Shown here piece by piece: positions 37,700 through 49,202 of a DNA stretch of 64,000 bases. The position numbers and the translations under genes were made by a program. Every line of letters starts with the position of its first letter. The first letter of the stretch is position 1. The notes below the pieces were generated by a model, which had not been told where the DNA came from, did no database searches, and saw nothing but the letters and a program-made list of their open reading frames with translations. Origin of the DNA: Leptospira sp. 96542 (GTDB lineage Bacteria > Spirochaetota > Leptospiria > Leptospirales > Leptospiraceae). The stretch spans positions 60,861 through 124,860 of the forward strand of contig JARJFC010000006.1 in the NCBI GenBank assembly GCA_029310945.1, given 5' to 3'.

Positions 37700-38448
37700 T
37701 GGCTATCAAAAAGGAACGTGGAATTGTTTTAACGAGTAAAGATATTGGCGATAGTGATCGGCTTATTAGTTTGGCCGGTGAATTTAATGTCCGTCATTCG
37801 TTTATTACAAAAGGAATTCGTAAATCGAAACGTAGGCCAATCGCTGCCACAGAAGTTGGTTCCTTAATTGAGTTAGATTTTTATGATAAACCCGACCAAG
37901 AGTGGAAATTCGTAAAGGAAATTGTACTCGTCAACCGATTTGATGAATTAAAGTCAACTTACATGGGTACGTTGTTTATAATGTATTTGTGTGAATTGAC
38001 GGACTACCTATATTTACAAGCTGAGTTTCATCCCTTTTTAAACCAATTGCTTCTTGGCTCTTTGGAAAGGGCTACAGAATTTGGATTCCAAAAACAAATT
38101 TTGCCTTTTTTTAAGCTGCGAGCTCTAACGAACACAGGACATTTCCCAACAGAGTTTTTTTGCCACACCTGCGGCGAAGAAGTTTTGAAGAAGCGCCAGG
38201 CCTACTTTTCATTAGAACACCGTGAATTTTTGTGCTCAGACTGCCATGGAATTCCAAAAGATCATTTGCCTGTATTGAAACTTTTTCATACAATGTTATC
38301 TAGGAAATATTCCAAAGTGATTGAAACTTTTCCAACGGAGTTTGAATACAAAGAAGGAGATGCGATCTTAAATCAGCTTCTCCGTAATATTTTTGGAAAG
38401 GAATTAAAATTATATTTCGAATTTTATCGGACTATTGGTTATATATGA
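37699..38448 (+). CDS. recO: DNA repair protein RecO
   Basis: 249 residues. N-terminal OB fold (GIVLTSKDIGDSDRLISLAG) and a helical C-terminal domain with a four-Cys zinc motif (CHTCGEEVL and CSDCHG). With RecR it loads RecA onto SSB-coated DNA. The one-base overlap with ybeY and the 4-base overlap with the following small gene show an operon. Confidence 0.92.
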   Translation: MAIKKERGIVLTSKDIGDSDRLISLAGEFNVRHSFITKGIRKSKRRPIAATEVGSLIELDFYDKPDQEWKFVKEIVLVNRFDELKSTYMGTLFIMYLCELTDYLYLQAEFHPFLNQLLLGSLERATEFGFQKQILPFFKLRALTNTGHFPTEFFCHTCGEEVLKKRQAYFSLEHREFLCSDCHGIPKDHLPVLKLFHTMLSRKYSKVIETFPTEFEYKEGDAILNQLLRNIFGKELKLYFEFYRTIGYI

Positions 38449-38693
38449 ATTTTTTTACGAAAACAATACTTTTGATCATGACTATGTCGGTTTTGGTTGC
38501 AACATTGCAGTTGTTAATTAAATCAGAATCAAAAGCAAATAATACACTCGAAGTAAAACTTGTAAAAAACCTTAGGAAGTTTGAACCAGTTCTGCGAAAT
38601 GAAAACGAAAATATTCCCAGTTTCGTATCGAGATATAAACATTTTAGTTTTTTATTATGGGACAAATCCTCCAAATTAAAAATGGAATTATAA
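38445..38693 (+). CDS. Small membrane-anchored protein of unknown function
   Basis: 82 residues. One N-terminal hydrophobic helix (residues 7-25, TILLIMTMSVLVATLQLLI) and a basic hydrophilic tail. No family recognised. It starts inside the recO stop (4-base overlap) and ends 6 bases before argS, so it is almost certainly translated as part of the operon. Possibly a single-pass inner-membrane protein. Confidence 0.65.
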   Translation: MNFFTKTILLIMTMSVLVATLQLLIKSESKANNTLEVKLVKNLRKFEPVLRNENENIPSFVSRYKHFSFLLWDKSSKLKMEL

Positions 38694-38699
38694 AATTAT

Positions 38700-40475
38700 A
38701 TGAAGCAGAAAGAACTTTTAAAACAAATTGTACTGACCGAACTTACCCAAGCAATTGGAAGTTTTTTAAATAAGGATCAAAATCATATAAATTTGACAGA
38801 TCTTAAAATCAGAATCGAATACTCACGAGATGAAAAATTTGGGGATTATTCAACCCCTTTTGCTTTGGAAAATAAAAATAGTTTTAACAAAAATCCCAAA
38901 GAAATAGCTGAGTCCATACTTCCATATCTGGAAGGAAAACCTATCTTTAGTTCGGTGAGTTTTTCGCCTCCAGGATTCATTAACTTCCGGATTAGTTTGG
39001 ATTTTTTACTGAAATATATAACAAATTCTTTTTTTCCTAATTTAGTTTATGCGAATATAGATGATCCGAAAAAAATAATCCTTGAATTTGTTTCTGCTAA
39101 TCCGACAGGACCCATGAACATTGTATCTGCTCGTTCGGCAGCGCTTGGTGATGCACTAACAAATTTACAACAGACTTTAGGCAATGCTGTTGAAAGAGAG
39201 TTTTATGTAAATGATTATGGAAACCAAGTTTATTTACTAGGGGTTGCTGTATTTTTACGAATTAAAGAGTTATTGGGTGAAACGTTACTTTTTCAAGAGG
39301 AAGAAGACGGAAGGTCAATAAACGAATTAATCGAAACGAATGTTTTACCCAAAGAAAGTTACCGCGGAGAATATATAAAGAATATTGCCAAAGAATTTAT
39401 AGGATTAGAATCTAATAAATTAAAAATTGAAGACTGGATGAAAAACAAGGATTGGGATGGTGCTTGCGATTTTCTGTCACGTTTTTCGGTCGAATATAAT
39501 CTTAGTCGTCAAAAAGAAGATCTAAACTTGTTTGGAGTGAATTTTAATCGTTTTTTTAGTGAACGAAGTTTGCACGAATCAGGTGATGTTGAGAATATTT
39601 CTAATCTTTTAAAACCTGAAGATATCAAATTGATCGAAAATAAACTTCACTTTTTATCTACAAATTATGGAGATGATAAGGATCGAGTGATCAAAAGAGA
39701 AGATGGACGACCAACTTATCTTATGGCGGACATCGCCTACCATATAAACAAATTCAATCGAGGTTTTGATACTGTCATCGATATTTGGGGTCCAGACCAT
39801 TATGGATACATTGCGCGGTTGAAAGGTGCGATGTTGTCCTTTGGTAAAAGGGAAGAAGATTTTAAGGTGATCATTGCCCAACAAGTGAACCTCATTGAAA
39901 ATAAAGAAAAAGTGAAAATGAGCAAACGTTTGGGTATATTCCAGACTATGAGGGATCTAATGTCTTACTTGGGTAAGAATGCCAAAGACGTTGGACGATA
40001 TTTTTTCCTTATGCGTAGTTCAGATGCACCACTTGATTTTGATTTGGATTTAGCAAAAGACGAAAGTGATAAAAATCCTGTTTTTTATTTGCAGTATGCA
40101 CATGCTAGGATTTGTTCCATATATCGTGAGTTAGATGAAGATTTAAGCCAAACAGACTGGGATACGAAAATTGGTTTGGAATTTTTAAAGGACGAAGAAA
40201 GATCACGTTTGTTATTTTGGGTCTCTCGGTTCCAAGAAGAAGTTTTCGATGCGGCAACTTCTTTTGAACCACATCGGTTAACAAATTATTTACAATCTTT
40301 GAGTAAGTCATTCACTAGGTTTTATTCTCATAAAAACAATCGAATCAAAGAAAAAGTTGGCTTGGAAAAGGATACTCTACTATATTTAATTTTAGTAACA
40401 AAAATAGCTTTGGCAAATGGTCTCTCATTGCTTGGTATTTCCTCACCTGAGAGGATGTCAAAGGAAGAATCTTAG
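38700..40475 (+). CDS. argS: Arginyl-tRNA synthetase with an altered HIGH motif
   Basis: 591 residues, class I synthetase that charges tRNA-Arg. N-terminal Add1 domain (residues 1-110), catalytic domain starting at EFVSANPTGPMNIVSARSAA, KMSKS loop as KVKMSKRLG, and C-terminal DALR helical domain (about 470-591). In the usual sequence PTGPLHVGHGR the HIGH motif follows PTGP; here it reads MNIVSAR, so both histidines are replaced. The rest of the enzyme looks intact, so it is probably functional. In the operon between a small protein gene and cinA. Confidence 0.94.
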   Translation: MKQKELLKQIVLTELTQAIGSFLNKDQNHINLTDLKIRIEYSRDEKFGDYSTPFALENKNSFNKNPKEIAESILPYLEGKPIFSSVSFSPPGFINFRISLDFLLKYITNSFFPNLVYANIDDPKKIILEFVSANPTGPMNIVSARSAALGDALTNLQQTLGNAVEREFYVNDYGNQVYLLGVAVFLRIKELLGETLLFQEEEDGRSINELIETNVLPKESYRGEYIKNIAKEFIGLESNKLKIEDWMKNKDWDGACDFLSRFSVEYNLSRQKEDLNLFGVNFNRFFSERSLHESGDVENISNLLKPEDIKLIENKLHFLSTNYGDDKDRVIKREDGRPTYLMADIAYHINKFNRGFDTVIDIWGPDHYGYIARLKGAMLSFGKREEDFKVIIAQQVNLIENKEKVKMSKRLGIFQTMRDLMSYLGKNAKDVGRYFFLMRSSDAPLDFDLDLAKDESDKNPVFYLQYAHARICSIYRELDEDLSQTDWDTKIGLEFLKDEERSRLLFWVSRFQEEVFDAATSFEPHRLTNYLQSLSKSFTRFYSHKNNRIKEKVGLEKDTLLYLILVTKIALANGLSLLGISSPERMSKEES

Positions 40476-41734
40476 TGGAACATCCTTCCATTATCATCAT
40501 TTCCACTGGGTCTGAAATCACTGCAGGACGGAGTTTGGATACAAACTCTGGCTGGATTGCAAATGAATTATTCGAACTGGGTTGGAAGGTAACAAAGTTT
40601 TTAACATTACCAGACAATCCAAAACTAATATTGGAAGAGTTGAGTTCATTAAAAGAAAAAGCAAAAACGGAAGTTACACTAGTTCTCATGACTGGAGGCC
40701 TTGGTCCGACAGAAGATGATTACACTTTAGAAACTGTACTCAAATTACAAAACAAAAAATCGATGATCGTCGAGAAGGCGCGAATTCGTTTACAAAAGGT
40801 ATATGAATCGCGTGGAAAATCCTATGCAGACATTTTACCCGTTGTGCTCAGGCAGATCCATGTTCCCGAGGAAACATTCATTTTAAACAATGCTGTCGGG
40901 ATTGCTGTTGGCTTTATTGAGATTTTGGCAACGAATTCTTATTTGGTTTGTATGCCCGGTGTTCCATCGGAAATGAAGGATATGTTTAGTCGACGTTTGG
41001 TTCCTGAGTTGAAACGATTGTTTCCGAGAGAAAATTTATACCAAAAAACGAAATGGTTATGGAATATTGGTGAGTCGCTCTTTCAAAAGGAATTCATTGA
41101 AACGAGAAGTTCATTATTTCAAAATGGAATGGAGTGGGGAGTTACTGCAAACAGAGGTTATATTAAATGTATTTTTCAATCTAGGAATCTTTCCGAGTTG
41201 GAAACCATCATCCAAGAGTTAGAAACACAATACAATTCTATCATTTCTGACGATGTTTTTATCGACCTCCACCAAACTTTAAAAGAAAGAAAACTTTCGA
41301 TTGCCGTTGCGGAAAGTTGTACAGGCGGGCTTCTTGGTAAAAAAATTACAGATTTGCCAGGTTCCAGTGAATATTTTATCGGTGGATATTTAACCTATTC
41401 GAATGTCTTAAAAGAAAAATTACTCGATGTTCCGAATGAAATTTTAAAAACCTTTGGAGCTGTTAGTCGAGAGACCGCCGAGTCGATGGCTACAAATCTC
41501 ACTAATAAAACTAATTCAGACATTGGTGTTTCAATCACGGGGATTGCGGGTCCTGGTGGAGGCGAAATAGACAAGCCAGTTGGAACAGTTTGGATTGGAA
41601 TAAGTTTAAAAAATGGTTATGTTGAATCACATAAGTTTTCGTTTCCTGGAAACCGTGAAGGCATACGAGAGAACGCAAGTAATACTGCGATTTATTTGGT
41701 GACAAAATTACTTAAGGAAGGAAATAAATTGTGA
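40475..41734 (+). CDS. cinA: CinA family protein, MoaB-like domain plus NMN deamidase domain
   Basis: 419 residues. N-terminal MoaB-like domain (IIIISTGSEITAGRSLDTNS, VLMTGGLGPTEDDYTLETVL) with ADP-ribose pyrophosphatase activity in characterised homologues, and C-terminal PncC-type nicotinamide-nucleotide amidase domain (IAVAESCTGGLLGKKITDLP, SITGIAGPGGGE). Role in NAD salvage. GTG start overlapping the argS stop by one base. Ends with a 4-base overlap to the next gene. Confidence 0.93.
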   Translation: MEHPSIIIISTGSEITAGRSLDTNSGWIANELFELGWKVTKFLTLPDNPKLILEELSSLKEKAKTEVTLVLMTGGLGPTEDDYTLETVLKLQNKKSMIVEKARIRLQKVYESRGKSYADILPVVLRQIHVPEETFILNNAVGIAVGFIEILATNSYLVCMPGVPSEMKDMFSRRLVPELKRLFPRENLYQKTKWLWNIGESLFQKEFIETRSSLFQNGMEWGVTANRGYIKCIFQSRNLSELETIIQELETQYNSIISDDVFIDLHQTLKERKLSIAVAESCTGGLLGKKITDLPGSSEYFIGGYLTYSNVLKEKLLDVPNEILKTFGAVSRETAESMATNLTNKTNSDIGVSITGIAGPGGGEIDKPVGTVWIGISLKNGYVESHKFSFPGNREGIRENASNTAIYLVTKLLKEGNKL

Positions 41735-42798
41735 TACAGCATATTTTGTTTAGTCTGGTTTTTTTAGTGTTATTTTATTTTAGTCTGAATGTGAATTTAG
41801 AATTTGTTCCTTCTATCCGTGAAACTTGGGTGTGGAACAAAGAAGGGCGGTTTGGAACACCAATTCCAAAAAAAGGTGAAAACCCAATCCAGACTCTCAA
41901 TGGTTATAAAGTAAATGGTAAGTATTTTTCCTTTGCAAACAACCGTTATCCTGACATAGACACAAAATATTTAGTTGAGTTTCCACTTTTATCCAAAGGT
42001 TATCTCGAATACGAAAAAATTGGCGATGAAGTGAATTATTATTCTGAAAGAGGTGAATTGTTTTGGAAAAAACCAATCAATTCCTATCCAAGGAGTGGTT
42101 TATTTGCCTCTCCAATTTTGTACCTTTCTGGAGACAATAATACTGTATTTTTAATGGATGAAAGTGGTAATGGTGTAGGTAAAGGTGAGATTAACGGTCG
42201 TTTTTTGACGGATTATCAATTTGATCCAAATAATAAAGGAGCTGTTATACTTTTTTCTGGCGGAGAAATTTATCGTTTGGATGAAAAAGGGAACGAATTA
42301 TATTTTTTGGATTTATCAAAAGATATAAAAAATTCTTTTTTTAAATCACTTGCGATGTCACCTAATGGAAAGTTGGTATCGATTCATTATTCTTTGCAAG
42401 ATAAGGACTTTATTCTTATTTTGGATGAGAAAGGTGAAATTATTCTAACGAAAGAATTCCCAGGTTTTTATCCGCATAAAATTTATTTTGCTACTTCTAA
42501 TTCAGGTTCTATTTTATTTAATCTTCCCGATAAACTGATTTATTTCGATGGAGATGATTTTCTTTGGACTAAGGAAAAAAACAAAATAGGCAATGTTTTT
42601 CAAACGGTGTTTTCTGCACAAGGTTTGTTTGCTGTTTTAAATGAATCAGATCTCGTTTTTTACAACGAAAGAGGAGAACAAATGCGAACCAAACGAATGA
42701 GTCAATTGGAATTGCCAATTCGTATGTTTGCTAGTAAATCCGAAAATATGTTTTATTTAGAATCTAAAAACGATTTATTCCAATTTCAAATATTCTAA
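41731..42798 (+). CDS. Exported beta-propeller-like protein of unknown function
   Basis: 355 residues with an N-terminal hydrophobic segment ([18 protein letters not shown]) that is a signal or anchor. The rest consists of repeated short beta units such as [65 protein letters not shown] and [14 protein letters not shown], a pattern expected for a WD40/PQQ-type propeller. No catalytic motif. GTG start overlapping cinA by 4 bases, last gene of the rpsF-cinA run. Its stop overlaps the convergent response regulator gene by 4 bases. Confidence 0.75.
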   Translation: MIQHILFSLVFLVLFYFSLNVNLEFVPSIRETWVWNKEGRFGTPIPKKGENPIQTLNGYKVNGKYFSFANNRYPDIDTKYLVEFPLLSKGYLEYEKIGDEVNYYSERGELFWKKPINSYPRSGLFASPILYLSGDNNTVFLMDESGNGVGKGEINGRFLTDYQFDPNNKGAVILFSGGEIYRLDEKGNELYFLDLSKDIKNSFFKSLAMSPNGKLVSIHYSLQDKDFILILDEKGEIILTKEFPGFYPHKIYFATSNSGSILFNLPDKLIYFDGDDFLWTKEKNKIGNVFQTVFSAQGLFAVLNESDLVFYNERGEQMRTKRMSQLELPIRMFASKSENMFYLESKNDLFQFQIF

Positions 42799-43787
42799 AT
42801 TTCATAGATAGATAGGGATTTAAAACCAGTTCGTCCTTCTCTGTTGATCATTGCAATGGTTTCTGTTCTTTTTCCAGGCTCAATATTGAAGATCAATTGA
42901 TCTGAAATTTCTCGACAGATGTATAAACCTCTTCCGTGGCTATCTTCCAAACCTTTCGGAAAACCAGTATTATCATCGATACTAATATGGCGGTCTAATC
43001 TATGTAAAATTTCTTCCTTTTTAAGTGAGCCGAACTGATCTCTTACTACAATAAAGATGGTACTTTCTGTCGCACCATACCCAATCTGAAAATAATCCTC
43101 TGGCATAAGTTCTATATTGTCCAATGGAACGACCATATCGTGGGATGGTATCTCAAATTGGTATTTATATTCGCCCTCACCTGTTCGTGGTGCGCGAATC
43201 ATCGCATTGGAAGTAAGTTCCTCTAAAACCTGTTGGATTGCTTTGGGAGCACCTAATTGGATTAAATTTTTTGAAATTTTTCCACATAATATTGAACGAT
43301 CTTGATCAGAACAAATCTGTTTATATAAAATTCCATTTAAAGGTGCTTCTTCAAATTCCGAATTTATATTTTGTTCAATAATTTTAAAATCCGCACTAAA
43401 ATATTTTTGGATTCCGAAAATATCCTTTGAGAGAAGTTTGTCTACCATAACTTCTATTAAGTGGATATCCAAAAAACTATATTTGGGAATGATATTCCAA
43501 ATTTGGTAATCTTTTGCGTATTTTATATATTCGTTGATATTGTAAGCAGTCATAAGTGCATACAATACATGAGGGAATTCTTTTTGAATGAGTTTGACCA
43601 CGTCAATGCCAGACTTACCTGGTAATCTAATATCTGTTAGTGTTAAATCAATTTTTTCATTGGACAAATACCATGCAGCCTCTTCAAAATGTTCTGCACC
43701 AAATACATTGTATTTCGTACTAAGTAGGTCAAGGATTGCTTCTCGAATAGAATGAATATCTTCAACGATGAGTATTGAATGTTTCAT
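42795..43787 (-). CDS. Response regulator with receiver and C-terminal GHKL ATPase-like domain
   Basis: 330 residues. Residues 3-120 are a receiver domain with phospho-acceptor Asp in [13 protein letters not shown] and Thr/Lys of the switch (ALMTAY, IIPKYS). The C-terminal half (about 175-320) resembles a HATPase_c domain: N-box [12 protein letters not shown] and G-box [17 protein letters not shown]. Such a fusion has no DNA-binding domain; output may be a kinase/anti-sigma type interaction. It overlaps its histidine kinase gene by 4 bases and closes the gap-pgk-tpiA operon. Confidence 0.85.
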   Translation of the reverse strand: MKHSILIVEDIHSIREAILDLLSTKYNVFGAEHFEEAAWYLSNEKIDLTLTDIRLPGKSGIDVVKLIQKEFPHVLYALMTAYNINEYIKYAKDYQIWNIIPKYSFLDIHLIEVMVDKLLSKDIFGIQKYFSADFKIIEQNINSEFEEAPLNGILYKQICSDQDRSILCGKISKNLIQLGAPKAIQQVLEELTSNAMIRAPRTGEGEYKYQFEIPSHDMVVPLDNIELMPEDYFQIGYGATESTIFIVVRDQFGSLKKEEILHRLDRHISIDDNTGFPKGLEDSHGRGLYICREISDQLIFNIEPGKRTETIAMINREGRTGFKSLSIYEI

Positions 43788-44926
43788 GGTGTAGTCTCTG
43801 TTGTTTCATTAGTGAGTGGAAATGAGATGGTGAATCTAGTTTTTTGTTCGATAGATTTCACTGAAATTGTACCGTCATGTTCTTTTACGATGCTATAACA
43901 TATAGAAAGACCAAGGCCGGTTCCTGTTCCTGATTTATTATTTGTAAAAAAAGGATCAAATATCTTTTGTATGATGGATTCTGGGATGCCACCTGCATTA
44001 TCTTCAATGATGATGTGTAGCCAATTTTTTGTTTTTCGAAGGTCAATTGAAATCTCACCTGGTTTATAATCAAAGGCTTGCAGTGAGTTGCGAAATAAAT
44101 TCATGAACAATCTTTCCATTTTGCCTGGGTGAAATGGAAATTGATATTCTTGTTCGCTTGTAATTTCCCAATGGATGTTTTTACTTAAATGTGGATACAA
44201 ACGAATTACGGTGTCTTTTGCTCTTCGAATCGTATCTACGATGTCTCCTAAAGTTACCTTTACCTTGTCACTTTTTGCAAACGAAATGATATCAGATACG
44301 ATGATTGCTGCCCGCGCAATATCGTTTTTAATCATATCCAATCGTTTTTCAACTTGTTCTTTAGTTTGGTTTTGCCAATTTGCACGTAGATTTTGAAGTG
44401 TTAAGCTAATTCCTGTTAGTGGGTTGTTTAATTCGTGCGCTATACCTGAGATTAAAATTCCTAGAGATGCGAGGTTCCGCATACGAAATGAATCTTCTTC
44501 TTTTTCTTTCTGTTTGGTAACATCAGAAATTCTTTCCACTATCCAATATTCGTCTTCTTGTTTAGGGTAGGGGTAAAATTCTAATTGTAGTGTTTGTTTT
44601 TTTTCTTCCGATCTGAAAAAAATTTCTCTCGAAACGGGCGAACCTAATTTTGTTTCTTTGGGTTTTTGGTTTATGCGAGGGCAATAAGGACAAATGTCAT
44701 TTCTTTGGTATAACACTTGATAACATTTCTGTTCTAATAATTCGTCGAATTGTGAGTTTTTTGCGAATCTTATGGTTGCAAGGTTTGCTCTTTGGATATT
44801 AAATTCAGAATCAATGAGAACCAATGGATCCTGGACTACATCATAAATCGCTTCTAACTCCCTTGCCTTTTCTGCAACTTTTTCAGCTGCACTACTAAAA
44901 TTTTCAGGATCATTAGGTGACAACAC
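43784..44926 (-). CDS. PAS-containing sensor histidine kinase
   Basis: 380 residues, no transmembrane segments, so a soluble sensor. PAS domain at about 20-130 ([20 protein letters not shown]) with CPYCP Cys motif near residue 77, which could bind metal or sense redox. HisKA with His in [12 protein letters not shown], and HATPase_c with [24 protein letters not shown] and [16 protein letters not shown] start overlapping the upstream stop by one base. Partner regulator gene overlaps by 4 bases. Confidence 0.9.
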   Translation of the reverse strand: MLSPNDPENFSSAAEKVAEKARELEAIYDVVQDPLVLIDSEFNIQRANLATIRFAKNSQFDELLEQKCYQVLYQRNDICPYCPRINQKPKETKLGSPVSREIFFRSEEKKQTLQLEFYPYPKQEDEYWIVERISDVTKQKEKEEDSFRMRNLASLGILISGIAHELNNPLTGISLTLQNLRANWQNQTKEQVEKRLDMIKNDIARAAIIVSDIISFAKSDKVKVTLGDIVDTIRRAKDTVIRLYPHLSKNIHWEITSEQEYQFPFHPGKMERLFMNLFRNSLQAFDYKPGEISIDLRKTKNWLHIIIEDNAGGIPESIIQKIFDPFFTNNKSGTGTGLGLSICYSIVKEHDGTISVKSIEQKTRFTISFPLTNETTETTP

Positions 44927-45582
44927 TAGTAACCCAAAGATTTATTTAGTTGTCTCATCATTGATTTCTGATTCTTATTTCCACCTGTTTTCTGTAAGGC
45001 GAGAATTGAAGAAATTTGGGAATGAAAATCTAGTAAAAATTTTATGTAAAAGTCTTTTTTGAAATTATTTCTTTCTTGTTTTGCGATGTCGTTAGGCATC
45101 TCAGAAAGGGGAAATGACGATTCTCCGTCTAGTCCCGAAAAACTGAGTAAAATATCGTTTAGGTTTTCATCCAAAGGTGTTGAATCAATGATTTTAGTTT
45201 TAGTTTTTTGTTCAATGTCGGTATCTTCCGTTGTCACTGAAACTTCAACTTTTGATAAAACTGAACCATTAAATTCGAGTAAGAGCGATTTTTCTTCGGA
45301 TTGTTTCACCTTGCCTTTGTTATGACCATCGGTTTGGATTTTGTACTTTCGAATACGGAGGCCAGTTCGGTTGGGGAAATTACCGATGAAACTTAAGGTT
45401 GTGTTGGCTGGTAGGATTTGTACTTCCGCATAACCTAGAAGTTCTCTCGCTTGTGTCAGATCACGATAAAGAGAGAGAATTTCTTTGTCTAAATTTTTTT
45501 CTTTTTCGGATATGTTTGCCTCAGCAAAGAGGCAAACGGGAAAAATACTAAGGAGTAGAAGGAACTTCTGAAGCTGATCCAT
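44926..45582 (-). CDS. Exported protein of unknown function
   Basis: 218 residues from the ATG at 45582, which has GGA 7 bases upstream and gives a signal peptide ([19 protein letters not shown]). Mature part is charged and helical at its ends, with a middle beta section ([20 protein letters not shown]). No family recognised. It overlaps the end of secG by 35 bases and abuts the histidine kinase gene, so it may be an envelope-facing component read by the kinase (inference). Confidence 0.7.
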   Translation of the reverse strand: MDQLQKFLLLLSIFPVCLFAEANISEKEKNLDKEILSLYRDLTQARELLGYAEVQILPANTTLSFIGNFPNRTGLRIRKYKIQTDGHNKGKVKQSEEKSLLLEFNGSVLSKVEVSVTTEDTDIEQKTKTKIIDSTPLDENLNDILLSFSGLDGESSFPLSEMPNDIAKQERNNFKKDFYIKFLLDFHSQISSILALQKTGGNKNQKSMMRQLNKSLGY

Positions 45583-45874
45583 CTGTTTCCAAAGGAGCTT
45601 CCAAAGAAGATTCAACATCTGGAACCATCACCTCATCCTTTTTGGCAAACAAAAAGGAAAGTAGAAGGGAAAGAACGATAAAAAGAACCGCTACTACCCG
45701 GGTTGTTTTGGTCATCACATCGGCTGTGGAGGCACCAAATACCGATTGGCTGGCTGTGGAACCACCAAGCATACCAGCGCTACCGCCTTTGCCTGTTTGG
45801 ATCATCACAAGTAAGATGAGAAAGAGTGATAAAAGAATGAAAAGTGTGAGTACTGTACCTACAAAAAATCCCAT
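45548..45874 (-). CDS. secG: Protein translocase subunit SecG
   Basis: 108 residues. Two transmembrane helices ([20 protein letters not shown] and [17 protein letters not shown]) around the signature [20 protein letters not shown]. Auxiliary subunit of the SecYEG channel. It follows tpiA by 9 bases, the usual tpiA-secG order. The C-terminal tail is acidic and longer than in many homologues. Confidence 0.94.
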   Translation of the reverse strand: MGFFVGTVLTLFILLSLFLILLVMIQTGKGGSAGMLGGSTASQSVFGASTADVMTKTTRVVAVLFIVLSLLLSFLFAKKDEVMVPDVESSLEAPLETDGSASEVPSTP

Positions 45875-45883
45875 ATTGTTACC

Positions 45884-46633
45884 TTATTTTAAGAGCCCTA
45901 AAAATGAATCTAATTTTTGACTAGCACCACCAACGAGACCACCGTCGATGTTTGGTTTCGCAAGTAAAGACGCCAAATTGTCTGGTTTTACGGAACCACC
46001 GTATAAAATCTGAATGGATTCAGCGATTTTGTCTGCAGAAACAAAGAGCCCTGCAATTTCTTTCCGCAGAAAGGCATGTGCTTCTTCTGCTTCCACCGGG
46101 GTTGCAACCTTGCCTGTTCCAATCGCCCATACTGGCTCATACGCAATGACTAGGTTCTGGAATTGGTCACTGGTGATGTCTCTCAATCCTTTTTTGATTT
46201 GGTCAGAAAGAACAGTAAACGTATTTCCTTTTTCGCGTTCCGCCCAGGTTTCGCCCACGCAGTAAACCACTCGAAGCCCAGATTTGAGAAAAAACTGAAT
46301 CTTTTCATTATCAAACTCAGATGTTTCAGAAAGGAACTGCCTTCTTTCGGAATGCCCTACGAGGACTGTAGAAATCCCAAGTTCTGCCAATTGGTCTGGC
46401 GAAATCTCCCCCGTCATGGCAGTGAGACCTGATTGGTAGGCATTTTGTGCTCCCACGGTGAGTTTAGAGTCTTCTGCAATGGCAGAAACCGACTCTAAAT
46501 GCAAAGCAGATGGGAAGACCATCACCTCAAACTCAGAGGAATTGGCAGCGGACACAAGGCCTCGTGCGATGGCCTTGGCTTCCTCCAAACGCAAATTCAT
46601 TTTCCAGTTACCAGCGATGATCTTCTTTCTCAT
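45884..46633 (-). CDS. tpiA: Triose-phosphate isomerase
   Basis: 249 residues from the ATG at 46633, which has AGGTAGGA upstream; a longer in-frame start at 46669 is rejected because it overlaps pgk. Catalytic His in [12 protein letters not shown], catalytic Glu in [11 protein letters not shown], substrate Lys in GNWKMN, phosphate loop YGGSVKPDN. Interconverts dihydroxyacetone phosphate and glyceraldehyde 3-phosphate. Third gene of the gap-pgk-tpiA glycolytic operon. Confidence 0.96.
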   Translation of the reverse strand: MRKKIIAGNWKMNLRLEEAKAIARGLVSAANSSEFEVMVFPSALHLESVSAIAEDSKLTVGAQNAYQSGLTAMTGEISPDQLAELGISTVLVGHSERRQFLSETSEFDNEKIQFFLKSGLRVVYCVGETWAEREKGNTFTVLSDQIKKGLRDITSDQFQNLVIAYEPVWAIGTGKVATPVEAEEAHAFLRKEIAGLFVSADKIAESIQILYGGSVKPDNLASLLAKPNIDGGLVGGASQKLDSFLGLLK

Positions 46634-46637
46634 AATC

Positions 46638-47825
46638 CTACCTTTCCTTTGGGAGTAAACATTCCACACCTGGGAGAGATCGTCCTTCTAAAAATTCCAA
46701 AGACGCACCCCCACCTGTAGAAATATGTGTGATTTTGTCAGCAACACCAGCTTTGTTGATGGCAGCGATGGAATCCCCACCACCCACAACAGACTTTGCT
46801 TTGGACTTGCTCACTGCTTTTGCAATTTCGAGGGTTCCCTTTGCAAATTTGTCCATCTCAAAGACACCCATAGGTCCATTCCAAAGAATGGTTTTGGCAT
46901 CCTTAATGATTTTGCAATATGTATCAATGGTTTTGGGACCAATGTCCATCCCCATCCAACCATCCAAAATTCCCATTTTATCCACCGATTTGGTTTTGGC
47001 ATTTGCTTCAAACTTGTCAGCAATGATATGATCTGTTGGAATCTGGATGTCGACACCCTGCACACCAGCTCGGTCAATGAGTTGGAAGGCTTGGGATTCA
47101 AATTCTTTTTCGAAAAGTGAGTTCCCAATGGGAACAGCTCTTGATTTGAGGAAGGTGTATGACATGCCCCCACCAATGAGGAGGTAGTCCACCTTATCCA
47201 AAAGATTTTTAAGGATGGCAAATTTGGAACTGACCTTGGATCCACCCACGATGGCAACAAAGGGTCGTTCCGGACGTGCGAGAAGGCCGCCAAGCATCTC
47301 AATTTCTTTGCGCATGAGTAGACCTGCAAATGCAGGGAGTAGATGGGCTAAGCCTTCCGTCGAGGCATGGGCGCGGTGGGCTGTTCCAAAGGCATCGTTC
47401 ACATAAACTTCTGCTAGTTTGGCGAGTTCCTTACAGAAGCTAGGTGCATTTTCTTCTTCTTCTTTATGGAAACGAAGATTTTCTAAAAGTAGAATTTCTC
47501 CTTCTTTTAGATCCTTTGCCATTTTTACAGCGTCGGCTCCAATGACAGATTCAGAAAAATATACCTTAGCCTTCGTGAGGGATTGCAGTGCATCAAACAC
47601 AGGGCGCATCGAATACTTGGGATCAACTCCACCTTTGGGGCGACCCAAATGGCTTCCCAAAATCAACTTCCCTCCTTTTTTTAAGAGGAGGTCAATTGTG
47701 GGGATGGTCTTTTCGATTCGCGTGACATCAGTTGCCTTTCCGTTTTCGACGGGTACGTTGAAATCGACTCGTACGAAAACTCGTTTGCCCTTAATATCTT
47801 GTTCTTCCAGTAAAGGTAAATTCAT
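46638..47825 (-). CDS. pgk: Phosphoglycerate kinase
   Basis: 395 residues. N-terminal substrate motif [15 protein letters not shown], basic patch [11 protein letters not shown], hinge and nucleotide site [25 protein letters not shown] and [16 protein letters not shown], and [14 protein letters not shown] near the C-terminus. Makes ATP from 1,3-bisphosphoglycerate. One base after gap, 4 bases before tpiA. Confidence 0.96.
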   Translation of the reverse strand: MNLPLLEEQDIKGKRVFVRVDFNVPVENGKATDVTRIEKTIPTIDLLLKKGGKLILGSHLGRPKGGVDPKYSMRPVFDALQSLTKAKVYFSESVIGADAVKMAKDLKEGEILLLENLRFHKEEEENAPSFCKELAKLAEVYVNDAFGTAHRAHASTEGLAHLLPAFAGLLMRKEIEMLGGLLARPERPFVAIVGGSKVSSKFAILKNLLDKVDYLLIGGGMSYTFLKSRAVPIGNSLFEKEFESQAFQLIDRAGVQGVDIQIPTDHIIADKFEANAKTKSVDKMGILDGWMGMDIGPKTIDTYCKIIKDAKTILWNGPMGVFEMDKFAKGTLEIAKAVSKSKAKSVVGGGDSIAAINKAGVADKITHISTGGGASLEFLEGRSLPGVECLLPKER

Positions 47826-47826
47826 C

Positions 47827-48843
<1,017 letters not shown>

Positions 48844-48941
48844 CTAGAAGTTCGTATCTATATAGATGGGAAACGATTTTGAATAACAGAATTTCCGATT
48901 CGGGGTGGCTGTCACTCATTTTACGTTTGGTATTTAGGGGG

Positions 48942-49202
48942 CTAAGAACTTCCCTTTTTGGTCGGAAATGCCCCAGGCAATTTCACGAGGGATCCTTCTA
49001 AAAAATTTAGAATCATTCTAGTCGAAGCCAGTTGGGAACTTGGTTGGAATCCTTGGGTCAGACGTAAGGCCAAACCTACGGCCTCTCCATTTTTTTGAAG
49101 CAAATTTGCCTTTCCATGCAAATTGTATTGGAAAGATCCTCCTCGATGATTTGGATCAATCCAAAGTGTAAGTTTGGATTTTTTCTTTTTTCCCTTTGAT
49201 TG
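48942..49202 (-). pseudogene. Protein-like open frame without a start, between the cyclase and gap genes
   Basis: The 321-base gap 48835-49155 holds, on the minus strand, 86 open codons that end at TAG 48942-48944 and read like protein: SKLTLWIDPNHRGGSFQYNL, then HGKANLLQKNGEAVGLALRL and SSQLASTRMILNFLEGSLVK. It overlaps the last 47 bases of the cyclase gene in another frame. No ATG, GTG or TTG with a suitable ribosome site was found; GAGGAGG at about 49140 has no start at the proper distance. It may be a gene remnant or a frameshifted extension. The rest of the gap (48835-48941) is the gap gene leader and promoter region. Confidence 0.35.

Noticed and set aside
46725..47120. 131-codon plus-strand frame
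   Set aside because: Antisense shadow of pgk.
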